A stretch of DNA of 37,008 bases. It comes from Terriglobia bacterium (GTDB taxonomy: Bacteria; Acidobacteriota; Terriglobia; Bryobacterales; UBA6623). Positions 24,909 to 32,086 of this stretch are shown here, in pieces. Each line of letters starts with the position of its first letter. Position 1 is the first letter of the stretch. Under the pieces are notes generated by a model. The model was not told the origin of the DNA, made no database searches, and worked only from the letters and a program-made list of their open reading frames with translations. The stretch lies in contig VXMF01000043.1 in assembly GCA_009841225.1 (NCBI GenBank), positions 1 to 37,008 on the forward strand. The letters are read 5' to 3'. The translations under genes were made by a program, and so were the position numbers.

Positions 24909-26828
24909 CTAGCCAGTCGCCTTCATGCGCTCGCTCAGCTTGAAGCCCTCGTGCCAGGTCGAGTCGGCCCCCGGCCCGATCCGGCGGATCGCGGCGTCCA
25001 CCAGATAGGGTTCGCCGGCGCGGCAAACCTCCTTCCCGCGCTTGAGCGCGGCTTCCAGCTCGGCAGCTGTCGTCGCCCGCTCGCCCTTGACGCCTTGGCT
25101 CGCCGCAAGCTGCACGAAGTCAATGTCCGGATCGCCCAGGTACATGCCGGCATAGTGGCCGGTTGCCGCCATCGTGCCGTTGTAGCGGTGAAACCCGCCG
25201 CGCACGGTCTGGTAATTGAGGTTGTTCCAAACCACGTTCAGGACCGGCACCCCGTAACGCGCCTGCGACCAGAGGGCGCTGGACTGGTACATTACCGCGC
25301 CGTCGCCGATCGAGCAAACGACTTGCCGGTCCGGCATGGCCAGCTTGGCCCCCGTGGCCGCGCCGAGACCCCAGCCGAGGGAGTTTCCGGTGTAGCCGAT
25401 CCAGATCTGCTCGTCATCGCCGTAGCCCCAGTGGAAGTTGTTGTGCTGGTTGTACCCGGAATGCACCTCGCCCACGATGACGGCGTTGCGATCCAGCGTC
25501 TTGGCCATGACGTACGTCAGCTCGTCGGGATGCATCGGGCTCAGGCCGAAGTTGCCGCGCACGTTGCTGTCGAAGTCGTTCCACATCTGCGCGGACAGGC
25601 CGCGCACTTGCTCCCCGCGGTCTCGGCCGAATGCGTCGCGGCGCTGTTGCGGGATCCGCCCCTTCATCGCCGCGTCCAGATCCGCCAAAGACGCCTTCAC
25701 GTCGGCGAGCAGCGCGAGGTCGGTCGGGTAGTTGCGGCCCATGTTGCCCGCGTTGAGGCCGATCCGCACGATGCGGGCGTCTAGCGGGGCTTCCGGGCCG
25801 GTCGGCAAGCGCCAGATGCCGAAGTCGCGGGCGCCCACCATCAGGGCAAGATCGACGCCGCCCTGGGCGTAGTCCGAGCGCATGCTGAAGCGGCCGAGGT
25901 GGAGCGGGTGGCGGGAAGGAAAGTTGAAATAGCCCCCTGTCCCAGATGTGACGGGAACGTTGTACGCCTCGGCAAACTTGACCAAGTCGGCCTGGGCGCC
26001 GGACTTCCAGACCTCGTCGCCGACCACGATCAGCGGTCGCTTAGCCTGCGCCAGCCAGTCGGCTGTCTGCTCGACAGCCGCGGCTTCCGGGCGCGGCCGC
26101 GCCGACATCAGGAAACGCTCGGCCGGGACGATCTCGGAGCTAACGTCCTGCGCTTCGAGCGCTCCGTTGGTCATCGCTAGATAGACGGGCCCGCCTGGCG
26201 GCGTGGTGGCTACCTTGTAGGCTCGTCGCAGCATCATGGTCAGGCTCTGCGGGTTGCGGGCCTCCCAGCAGAACTTGGTGAACTGCCTCGGGACATCCTT
26301 TTGGTCATAGCCGGGCCGGGGCGCGAGGATGCCCTCGTCGCTCCACAGCTCGTTGTCGAGCATGCCCGCGGTGACAACCAAGGCAGCCCCGTCGCGGCTC
26401 GCGTTGTAGAGCTGGCCGCCCATCTGGGCCGTGCCCGCGATGACATGGACGTTGACGAACCCCGGCTTGAGACTGGCGCGGTGGTAGCCGTCCGCCATCG
26501 CGACCACGATGCCCTCGTGCAAGCCCATGATCAGCGGCACGCCGGAAGTGACCTGCGCGTCGAAGAGACCCACTTCGAAAGATCCGGGATTCGTGAACAG
26601 GTACTCCGAGCCGGCTGCCTTGGCCTGCTCCATGACCAACTTGCCGCCGCTCCCCGTCACTTGCTTGGACGGCGGCGGGGCAAGGCTCTTGTCGGCGCTC
26701 TCGGTGGCGTCGAGGCTGTCGATGAGCGATTGCGCTGCCGCGGCCGTCAAGCCAAGCGCGGCCAGCTTCCGGGAAAGACCTCGCCGGGTAAGCTCCTTGT
26801 TGAGAAATCGCTGGATCAGCTGTTGCAT
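24909..26828 (-). CDS. Thiamine-diphosphate-dependent enzyme (benzoylformate decarboxylase/acetolactate synthase-like)
   Basis: A 639-residue enzyme of the decarboxylase/synthase superfamily. The PYR domain (about 60-235) has the NPGSFEVGLFD segment and the catalytic Glu105 in GLHEGIVVAMADGYHRAS. The central domain spans about 245-390. The PP domain has the cofactor motif GDG (508-510), 24 residues, then NN (535-536). The first 45 residues are extra and contain TRRGLSRKLAALGLTAAAAQ, which resembles a Tat signal. The start at 26828 is supported by GGGGAGG at a good distance. Substrate is unknown; the family carries out C-C bond cleavage or ligation on 2-keto acids. It converges on the sulfatase gene and is divergent from the DUF1080 gene. 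Confidence 0.88.
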   Translation of the reverse strand: MQQLIQRFLNKELTRRGLSRKLAALGLTAAAAQSLIDSLDATESADKSLAPPPSKQVTGSGGKLVMEQAKAAGSEYLFTNPGSFEVGLFDAQVTSGVPLIMGLHEGIVVAMADGYHRASLKPGFVNVHVIAGTAQMGGQLYNASRDGAALVVTAGMLDNELWSDEGILAPRPGYDQKDVPRQFTKFCWEARNPQSLTMMLRRAYKVATTPPGGPVYLAMTNGALEAQDVSSEIVPAERFLMSARPRPEAAAVEQTADWLAQAKRPLIVVGDEVWKSGAQADLVKFAEAYNVPVTSGTGGYFNFPSRHPLHLGRFSMRSDYAQGGVDLALMVGARDFGIWRLPTGPEAPLDARIVRIGLNAGNMGRNYPTDLALLADVKASLADLDAAMKGRIPQQRRDAFGRDRGEQVRGLSAQMWNDFDSNVRGNFGLSPMHPDELTYVMAKTLDRNAVIVGEVHSGYNQHNNFHWGYGDDEQIWIGYTGNSLGWGLGAATGAKLAMPDRQVVCSIGDGAVMYQSSALWSQARYGVPVLNVVWNNLNYQTVRGGFHRYNGTMAATGHYAGMYLGDPDIDFVQLAASQGVKGERATTAAELEAALKRGKEVCRAGEPYLVDAAIRRIGPGADSTWHEGFKLSERMKATG

Positions 26829-26936
26829 TGGCTCGTCCTCCCCGCCTAAAGGCAGGGCCATGATAGCGCCTCCTCCGATCGCACGCAGGGCCAGACCGGG
26901 CCGTAGCGAGGGAAACTGCCCTCCCTAGCTGCGATT

Positions 26937-26949
26937 CGCTACCATAGGC
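26937..26949 (+). promoter_or_regulatory. Possible leaderless promoter core of the DUF1080 gene
   Basis: CGCTACCATAGGC contains TACCAT at 26940-26945, ending 9 nt before the ATG at 26955. Nearly the same 13-mer, CGCTACCCTAGGC, precedes the Nramp-fold gene at 32071-32083 with similar spacing. No Shine-Dalgarno is present. The -35 is weak (CTGCCC at 26916-26921, 18-bp spacer). Confidence 0.4.
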
Positions 26950-26954
26950 GAGCG

Positions 26955-27599
26955 ATGCTTCGGAATCTATCCCTCGCTGCCCTTGCTCTCTGTCTTGCCG
27001 TGGCCGCCGGAGCCCAAGACCGGCCCAGGCCGCGCTCGCTCGCACCGGAATGGGTGTCGCTCTTCAACGGCAAGGACCTTTCGGGATGGAAGAAGGTCGG
27101 CCAAGAGCGCTGGGAGGTTATCGATGGCGCGATCTTCGGCCAAGGCATCACCGATGCCTACGGCTACCTGGCGACCGAGCGCACCTATCGCGACTTCCAC
27201 CTCTCCCTGCGCTTCAAGTGCGAAGCCGACGGCAACAGCGGCGTCTACATCCACACCGCTTTCGAGGGTGACACGCCCCGCATCGTGGCGGGCCGCCAGA
27301 TCGAGATCGACCGCACCTTAGGACATCACACTGGCGGGATCTACGGGGATGGCAGGGGCTGGATCGCCTGGCCTTCCCCGCAGTACGAGACCGTGATCAG
27401 ACCCTATGACTGGAACGACATGCTGATCGAGGTGGAAGGCAACCACTACGTGGTGTATCTCAACGGCATTCGCGTATTGGACTTCACCTATCCCTCCCCC
27501 GGGGCCGAAGAGGGGCTGATCGCCCTGCAACTGCATTCCGGCGGCGAGGGCAGGATGCGCTTCAAGGACATCTTCGTTCGCGATCTCGGCGGCAAGTAG
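26955..27599 (+). CDS. Secreted DUF1080 protein (3-keto-disaccharide hydrolase family)
   Basis: A 214-residue protein with a signal peptide (residues 1-20, ending AAGAQ). A concanavalin-like DUF1080 domain follows: WVSLFNGKDLSGWKKVG, WEVIDGAIFGQG, YLATERTYRDFHLSLRFKC, NSGVYIHTAF, WNDMLIEVEGNHYVVYLNG and GLIALQLHSGGEGRMRFKDI. The family includes enzymes that hydrolyse 3-ketoglycosides and many poorly characterised glycan-active proteins. Its location beside a sulfatase, a receptor and a ThDP enzyme fits glycan or glycoside use, but co-function is inferred. It appears monocistronic and divergent from the ThDP gene. Confidence 0.9.
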   Translation: MLRNLSLAALALCLAVAAGAQDRPRPRSLAPEWVSLFNGKDLSGWKKVGQERWEVIDGAIFGQGITDAYGYLATERTYRDFHLSLRFKCEADGNSGVYIHTAFEGDTPRIVAGRQIEIDRTLGHHTGGIYGDGRGWIAWPSPQYETVIRPYDWNDMLIEVEGNHYVVYLNGIRVLDFTYPSPGAEEGLIALQLHSGGEGRMRFKDIFVRDLGGK

Positions 27600-27951
27600 G
27601 CCGGCTGCGCTACCCCGGTCGATTCGCCGGAAGTCCCGCATGGCAGCCCATTGCAGTTCGAGCCCAGCACCCCGGCACGCTCCGCCGCTACTGCTGCCAG
27701 TAGCCGGCAGGGGGTCGCGCCGCCGCGCAGGCCCCGTAGAGCTCGAGGAAGCGCTATGCCGTGGGGATCGCGGTGTCGGAGCGGCCGAAGCCATTGCTGG
27801 GGTGCTCCGTCGAAGAGGCTGTCGAGGGGTGGGGCGCCGAACGCAGCAGCGAGATGGACGTCGCCGAACTGACGGCTTGGACGCTCCCGACCAGGAGTGA
27901 ACCCCGAGCCCCCGCGGCACCCTGGCCGCGGCGGAGGCGCATAGTAACAGC
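27600..27951. other. Intergenic stretch, no supported gene
   Basis: Between the DUF1080 gene and the small gene at 27952. Short open frames run in several directions, but none has a recognisable domain, ribosome binding site or family-like composition. The only clear signal is GGAGG at 27933-27937, upstream of the next gene. Confidence 0.5.
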
Positions 27952-28365
27952 ATGCAGCGGTGGTTCAGCTTGCCGGCATACGGCCGACTCATTGCCGAGG
28001 AGCCGGACGAATCGATGCGTTACCGCACGTTCATCCGCCAGCTTCCTCGGGAATTTCATTCCCTGAGTCACGCCGAGCAAGCCGCGGCGCTGGAAGAGCG
28101 GCCGGAGCTGACAGGGCAGCGGCGGTGGGATTCCTTCCTGGCGGCCATCGTGGAGCACATCGCGCGGCTGCACGACCACCCGGTGCCTGGCTGGGTGGAC
28201 GAGCCCGAGCGTTTCTTGGAGCGGCCGTGGGTGGTCTCGACCACCCGGCTGGCCGGCCTCGAATCTGTCCTCTTCGCTCCCGCGGCGTTCATCCGGCACA
28301 GCGTCTTCCCCGATCCGCGCGACCTGGACGCCCGCGGCGGCGAAAAGCATGAGTGGGTTCCCTGA
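27952..28365 (+). CDS. Hypothetical protein, upstream partner of a nucleotidyltransferase-like gene
   Basis: A 137-residue soluble protein, rich in Glu, Arg and Trp. It has an N-terminal helical half (RLIAEEPDESMRYRTFIRQL, then SHAEQAAALEERPELTGQRRWDSFLAAIVEHIA). The C-terminal half has the pattern GWVDEPERFLERPWVV, then APAAFIRHSVFPDPRDL. From memory, such proteins occur directly upstream of DUF6036-type nucleotidyltransferase genes, in a toxin-antitoxin-like layout. It overlaps the next frame by 17 nt, as in those pairs. GGAGG lies 14 nt before the ATG, rather far. No function is assigned. Confidence 0.6.
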   Translation: MQRWFSLPAYGRLIAEEPDESMRYRTFIRQLPREFHSLSHAEQAAALEERPELTGQRRWDSFLAAIVEHIARLHDHPVPGWVDEPERFLERPWVVSTTRLAGLESVLFAPAAFIRHSVFPDPRDLDARGGEKHEWVP

Positions 28366-28564
28366 TCCCCAGGCGCTCGACCGCCAAGCGCTCCGGCGCG
28401 CTTTCAACGCCCTCTCGCGCCATCTAGGCGAGCGGGAGATCCGGGCGCATATCTACGTCGAGGGCGGCGCGGTGATGGAGCTCGGTGGCAGCGAACGCCA
28501 CTACAGCGGCCATCGCCACCGCGCAGAGCGGCCGTACCGGCACGCTCGGACCCGAGACGTTTAG
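28349..28564 (+). pseudogene. Truncated nucleotidyltransferase-like gene (DUF6036 type)
   Basis: A 71-codon frame starting inside the end of the upstream gene. Residues 8-45 (LDRQALRRAFNALSRHLGER, then AHIYVEGGAVMEL) resemble the start of DUF6036-type nucleotidyltransferases, where the GGA motif is followed by a DVD-type metal-binding segment. Here, after GGAVMEL, the sequence turns into unrelated Arg/His-rich residues and stops. None of the three forward frames downstream restores the expected motif. It is best read as a remnant left by a deletion, not a simple frameshift. The catalytic Asp residues are missing, so activity is unlikely. Confidence 0.5.
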
Positions 28565-28613
28565 CCTCCAGAACACCGCCGCGGCCGCTGCTATAGTCTC
28601 GCGTGGGCCTGTC

Positions 28614-28635
28614 GGGCCGCCTGTCCGGGCGGCCC
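28614..28635 (+). promoter_or_regulatory. GC-rich hairpin in the leader of the DUF899 gene
   Basis: GGGCCGCC-TGTCCG-GGCGGCCC, a perfect 8-bp stem with a 6-nt loop, 23 nt before the ATG at 28659. A TATAGT box lies upstream at 28592-28597. With no T-tract it is not a typical terminator; it could be an mRNA leader structure or the terminator of the remnant gene. Confidence 0.3.
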
Positions 28636-28658
28636 AAGCCGTTTCAGAGAAATCAGCC

Positions 28659-29288
28659 ATGCCGCAAGACTCTCAATCCTCCAGCGATTCGCTCGCTGCC
28701 ATCAGGGATCTCGAGCACAAGATTTTCGAGTTGACCGAGCAGCTCAACGCGATGCGACGCGACGCCGTCGGCGCTCCGATCCCGGACTATGGCTTCCAGA
28801 CCCTCGATGGGCCAAGGCGCTTGAGCGAGCTGTTCGGCGGCCACGACAAGCTGCTCGCCATCCATAACATGGGCCAAGGCTGCCGCTACTGCACTCTGTG
28901 GGCGGATGGGATCAACGGCTTCCTGCCACATTTGGAGTCCGAGCTGGCGGTCGTGCTGCTGTCCAAGGACCCGCCCGCTGTCCAGCGCGGCTTCGCCAAC
29001 GCTCGCGGCTGGCGCTTCCGCCTCGCTTCTCACGGCGGCGGCGACTACATCCGCGAACAGTCGACCGCGCCCGGGGTCGACAACATGCCCGGCGCCGTGC
29101 TCTACCAACTCGGCAACGGCAAGATCCTGCGCAAGAACGCAGTCGTATTCGGGCCCGGCGACATGTTCTGCTCGGCTTGGAACCTGCTCGCGCTAGCCGG
29201 CTTCGGCACGGACGATTGGACGCCGCAATTCGGCTATTGGCAACGCCCGGCCACCCTCGACGACGGCGGACTGAACGTCCTCGAGTAG
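28659..29288 (+). CDS. DUF899 family thioredoxin-fold protein
   Basis: A 209-residue protein of the DUF899 family, a thioredoxin-like fold. An N-terminal coiled helix (DLEHKIFELTEQLNAMRRD) precedes PDYGFQTLDGPRRLSELFGG. The redox-type motif is C75-R-Y-C78 in HNMGQGCRYCTLWADGINGF. VVLLSKDPPAVQRGFANARG and FRLASHGGGDYI follow, then MPGAVLYQLGNGKILR. The CxxC could support thiol-disulphide chemistry; the family has no settled function. The frame is open further upstream, but the ATG at 28659 fits the family start. No signal peptide is seen, so it is probably cytoplasmic. Confidence 0.85.
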   Translation: MPQDSQSSSDSLAAIRDLEHKIFELTEQLNAMRRDAVGAPIPDYGFQTLDGPRRLSELFGGHDKLLAIHNMGQGCRYCTLWADGINGFLPHLESELAVVLLSKDPPAVQRGFANARGWRFRLASHGGGDYIREQSTAPGVDNMPGAVLYQLGNGKILRKNAVVFGPGDMFCSAWNLLALAGFGTDDWTPQFGYWQRPATLDDGGLNVLE

Positions 29289-29297
29289 CCGGCCGGC

Positions 29298-29322
29298 AGC
29301 CGCCCAACGCAGCGCGGCGGCT
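29298..29322. terminator. Possible shared terminator hairpin between converging genes
   Basis: AGCCGCC/GGCGGCT, a perfect 7-bp stem with an 11-nt loop, filling the 33-bp gap between the stops of the DUF899 and DUF1501 genes. No T-tract is present on either strand. Confidence 0.35.
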
Positions 29323-30743
29323 CAAGCCAGGATGTCGTGGAGGATCTCGCCGTGCACATCCGTGAGACGCATGTCTCGACCGCTGTACCGGTAGGTCAGA
29401 CGCTCGTGGTCTAGGCCTAGCAGGTGCAGCATGGTCGCGTGCAGGTCGTGTAGGTGCACCTTGTTCTCGATTGCGAAATAGCCGTACTCGTCCGTGGCGC
29501 CGTAACGCACGCCGCCCTTGACGCCGCCCCCAGCCAGCCACATGGTGTAGCCGAACGGGTTGTGGTCGCGGCCGGTCTTGTCGCTGAACTCGCTGCCATT
29601 GGTCTGCGCGGTCGGCGTCCTGCCGAACTCACCGCCCCACATCACGAGTGTCGAATCCAGCAGACCGCGCCCCCTGAGATCCTTTAACAGTGCGGCGATG
29701 GGCTTGTCCGTTCCACGGGCGTTGATGCGGTGCCCGGACTTTAGATTCTGATGCTGGTCCCAGCGATCCTGGCCCTTGCGGGCCGGCGTCAGCAGTTCGA
29801 TGAAGCGCACGCCGCGCTCGACCATGCGCCGCGCCAGCAGGCACTGGCGGCCGAACTCGCTCGTCTCGTCCTCGTCTAGGCCATACATGCTCCGCGTGGT
29901 CTCCGATTCGCCCGATAGATCGAGAAGTTCCGGCACCGCGCTCTGCATCCTGAACGCGAGCTCGTAGTTGGCGATGGTCGCGTCGATCTCGCTGACACTG
30001 CCCAAGCGCTGTACCACTCCCCGGTTCAGCTTGCGGATCAGGTCGAGCTTGCCCGTCTGTAACGCCGGATCGGCCTCCAGCGGCACGATGTCGGCGATCG
30101 GATGCTCGCCGCGACGGAAGAGCGTGCCCTGATACGAAGCCGGCAGGAAGCCGCTGCCGAAACAGTCCATCCCCCCTGGCGGAATCAAGCCGCTATCCAG
30201 CACCACGAAGCCGGGCAGGTCGTCGCACTCGCTGCCCAGCCCGTAGGTCACCCAGGCACCCATCGACGGCCGCCCCTGGAATCCCGAGCCGGTATGGACG
30301 AAATAGTTTCCGGCGGTGTGCTCGGAATGGTCGGCCACCATCGAGTTGATCACGCACAGGTCGTCGGCGCACTCGGCCACGTGCGGAAACAGGTCGCTGA
30401 CCCACAATCCGGACTGACCGTGCTGGGCAAACTCGAACGGCGAGCCGAACACCTTGTCGGTGATGTTGAACACCGTCGTGGGCAGCTCCGGAAGCTGGAT
30501 CGGCTGGCCGTGCTCGGCCCGCAGCCGCGGCTTCGGGTCGAAGGTGTCCATCTGGCCCGGGCCGCCGTCCATGTAGAGGAAGATGACGCTGTTGGCCTTG
30601 GCCGGGAAGTGCGGCGGCCGGACCGCCGTGGGATCGGCCGCACGGGAGGTGTCCCCCCTCGCACGCTGCTGCGCCATCATCGCGGCGAGCGCCAGCCCTC
30701 CGAATCCAGCGGCGCTCTGCGACAGCCACTCCCGGCGGTTCAT
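29322..30743 (-). CDS. DUF1501 domain protein with Tat-type signal
   Basis: A 473-residue protein with a twin-arginine-like N-terminus (NRREWLSQSAAGFGGLALAA). The DUF1501 domain, an alkaline-phosphatase/sulfatase-like fold, follows: VIFLYMDGGPGQMDTFDPKP, LFPHVAECADDLCVINSM, DHSEHTAGNYFVHTG, MVERGVRFIELL, LVMWGGEFGRTPTAQ, GRDHNPFGYTMWLAGGGVKGG and LHDLHATMLHLLGLDHERL. These keep the Asp/His residues expected of a metal-bound hydrolase site. In Planctomycetes and Acidobacteriota such genes usually sit beside a DUF1549/DUF1553 cytochrome-like gene; none is present here. Function unknown. The start lies 8 nt from a TACCAT box and the gene is divergent from leuB. Confidence 0.9.
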   Translation of the reverse strand: MNRREWLSQSAAGFGGLALAAMMAQQRARGDTSRAADPTAVRPPHFPAKANSVIFLYMDGGPGQMDTFDPKPRLRAEHGQPIQLPELPTTVFNITDKVFGSPFEFAQHGQSGLWVSDLFPHVAECADDLCVINSMVADHSEHTAGNYFVHTGSGFQGRPSMGAWVTYGLGSECDDLPGFVVLDSGLIPPGGMDCFGSGFLPASYQGTLFRRGEHPIADIVPLEADPALQTGKLDLIRKLNRGVVQRLGSVSEIDATIANYELAFRMQSAVPELLDLSGESETTRSMYGLDEDETSEFGRQCLLARRMVERGVRFIELLTPARKGQDRWDQHQNLKSGHRINARGTDKPIAALLKDLRGRGLLDSTLVMWGGEFGRTPTAQTNGSEFSDKTGRDHNPFGYTMWLAGGGVKGGVRYGATDEYGYFAIENKVHLHDLHATMLHLLGLDHERLTYRYSGRDMRLTDVHGEILHDILA

Positions 30744-30751
30744 ACCCCCTC

Positions 30752-30779
30752 ATGGTAGGCCAAGACCGGGTTTGGTCGA
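30752..30779 (-). promoter_or_regulatory. Possible leaderless promoter of the DUF1501 gene
   Basis: On the reverse strand TCGACC (30779-30774, 4/6 of the -35 consensus), a 16-bp spacer, then TACCAT (30757-30752), which ends 8 nt before the ATG at 30743. The purine run next to the ATG is too close to act as a normal Shine-Dalgarno. Confidence 0.45.
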
Positions 30780-30783
30780 GCCG

Positions 30784-30789
30784 TACAAT
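30784..30789 (+). promoter_or_regulatory. Possible leaderless -10 box of leuB
   Basis: TACAAT (5/6 of the consensus) ends 10 nt before the ATG at 30800, with no Shine-Dalgarno between. A weak -35, AAGACC at 30762-30767, is 16 bp upstream. If used, the transcript would start within a few bases of the ATG, which rules out the in-frame starts at 30752 and 30788. Confidence 0.45.
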
Positions 30790-30799
30790 GGGATTTCCC

Positions 30800-31885
30800 A
30801 TGCATTGGAGAGTGCTCGTCCTTCCGGGCGATGGTATTGGTCCCGAGGTCACGCGCGAGGCCGTTCGCGTGCTTGAACACGTGGCGGCGAAGTGGGGCCA
30901 TTCGATCGAGCTGCGGGAGGGTTTGCTGGGCGGCGTCGCGATTCACGCCGCGGGAGACCCTTTCCCCGCTGAGACGCGCACGCTGGCTCTGGAGTCCGAC
31001 GCCACGCTGCTGGGCGCGGTAGGCCTGCCCGAATTCGACGACCTGCCGCCGTCCGAGCGGCCTGAGAAGGGCCTGCTCGGCCTGCGCAAGGCGCTCGACG
31101 TGTACGCCAACCTGCGGCCGGTCTACTGCTACGAGAGCCTGATCGAGTCCTCGCCGCTGAAGAACGACATCGTGCGCGGCACTGACATTCTGATCGTGCG
31201 GGAACTCACCGGCGGCCTGTACTTCGGCCAGCCGCGCGGCGTCGCAGGCGCCGCCGGCGCCGAGACAGCCTTGAACTCGATGGTCTACTCGCGGGAGGAG
31301 ATCGAGCGTGTCTGCCGGATGGCATTCGAACTGGCGCGCAATCGGCGCGGCAAGCTCACCTCGGTGGACAAGGCCAACGTGCTCGAGAACTCGCAGCTCT
31401 GGCGGCGAGTCGTGACCCAAATGGCCGCGGAGTATCCCGACATCGAGCTCGAGCACATGCTCGTCGACAACTGCGCGATGCAGCTGCTCCTGCGCCCGAC
31501 AGCCTTCGACGTGGTGGTGACCGAGAACCTCTTCGGAGACATTCTCAGCGACGAGGGCTCGGTCCTGGCCGGCTCGATCGGCATGCTTCCGTCGGCCTCG
31601 ATAGGCAGCCAACTGCCCAACGGCGCGTGGCGCGGCCTGTACGAGCCCGTGCATGGATCCGCGCCCGATATCGCAGGGCAGGGCAAGGCCAACCCGCTGG
31701 CCGCGATCGGCTCTTCCGCAGCCATGCTCGAGTACAGCTTCGGCTTGACCGAAGAGGCTGCCGCAATCAATGACGCGGTCAGCGCAGTGCTCGCCAGCGG
31801 CCGGGTCACGGCCGATCTCAAGCCCGCCGGACCTCCCGCATCTACGGAGGAAGTGGGGCGGGCGGTCTGCGCGGCAATCAACTGA
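30800..31885 (+). CDS. leuB: 3-isopropylmalate dehydrogenase
   Basis: A 361-residue NAD-dependent beta-decarboxylating dehydrogenase of leucine biosynthesis, which converts 3-isopropylmalate to 2-oxoisocaproate after spontaneous CO2 loss. Landmarks are VLPGDGIGPEVTREAVRVL at the start, the substrate-binding loop GLLGLRKALDVYANLRP, RELTGGLYFGQPRG, LTSVDKANVLENSQLWR, VDNCAMQLLLRP, the metal-binding segment NLFGDILSDEGSVLAGSIGMLPSAS (given in part), and the NAD-binding EPVHGSAPDIAGQGKANP. The NLRP and GLL-LRK features fit LeuB rather than isocitrate or tartrate dehydrogenase. The start ATG at 30800 gives the normal family length. leuA, leuC and leuD are not in the window. Confidence 0.93.
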   Translation: MHWRVLVLPGDGIGPEVTREAVRVLEHVAAKWGHSIELREGLLGGVAIHAAGDPFPAETRTLALESDATLLGAVGLPEFDDLPPSERPEKGLLGLRKALDVYANLRPVYCYESLIESSPLKNDIVRGTDILIVRELTGGLYFGQPRGVAGAAGAETALNSMVYSREEIERVCRMAFELARNRRGKLTSVDKANVLENSQLWRRVVTQMAAEYPDIELEHMLVDNCAMQLLLRPTAFDVVVTENLFGDILSDEGSVLAGSIGMLPSASIGSQLPNGAWRGLYEPVHGSAPDIAGQGKANPLAAIGSSAAMLEYSFGLTEEAAAINDAVSAVLASGRVTADLKPAGPPASTEEVGRAVCAAIN

Positions 31886-32050
31886 TCACGCGCGTCCGTA
31901 ACAGCTGTACCCGGCACTTCCCCTAGCAGCGCGCGCACAGCGGGTCCGCTGGAACCCGCGTCGGCTCGCCGCGTCCTGCAGGCACTGCGATTCGCCGCCA
32001 TTCGCGGTCCCTCTTCGCGCAAGGCATGGCTCGGAGGCTCCGAGTTTCGC

Positions 32051-32079
32051 TTGGCACGTCCGGGCGATCACGCTACCCT
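32051..32079 (+). promoter_or_regulatory. Possible leaderless promoter of the Nramp-fold gene
   Basis: TTGGCA at 32051-32056 (5/6 of the -35 consensus), a 17-bp spacer, then TACCCT at 32074-32079 inside CGCTACCCTAGGC. The box ends 7 nt before the GTG at 32087. The 13-mer matches that before the DUF1080 gene at 12 of 13 positions. This argues against the in-frame upstream start that coincides with the -35 box. Confidence 0.5.
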
Positions 32080-32086
32080 AGGCCAC

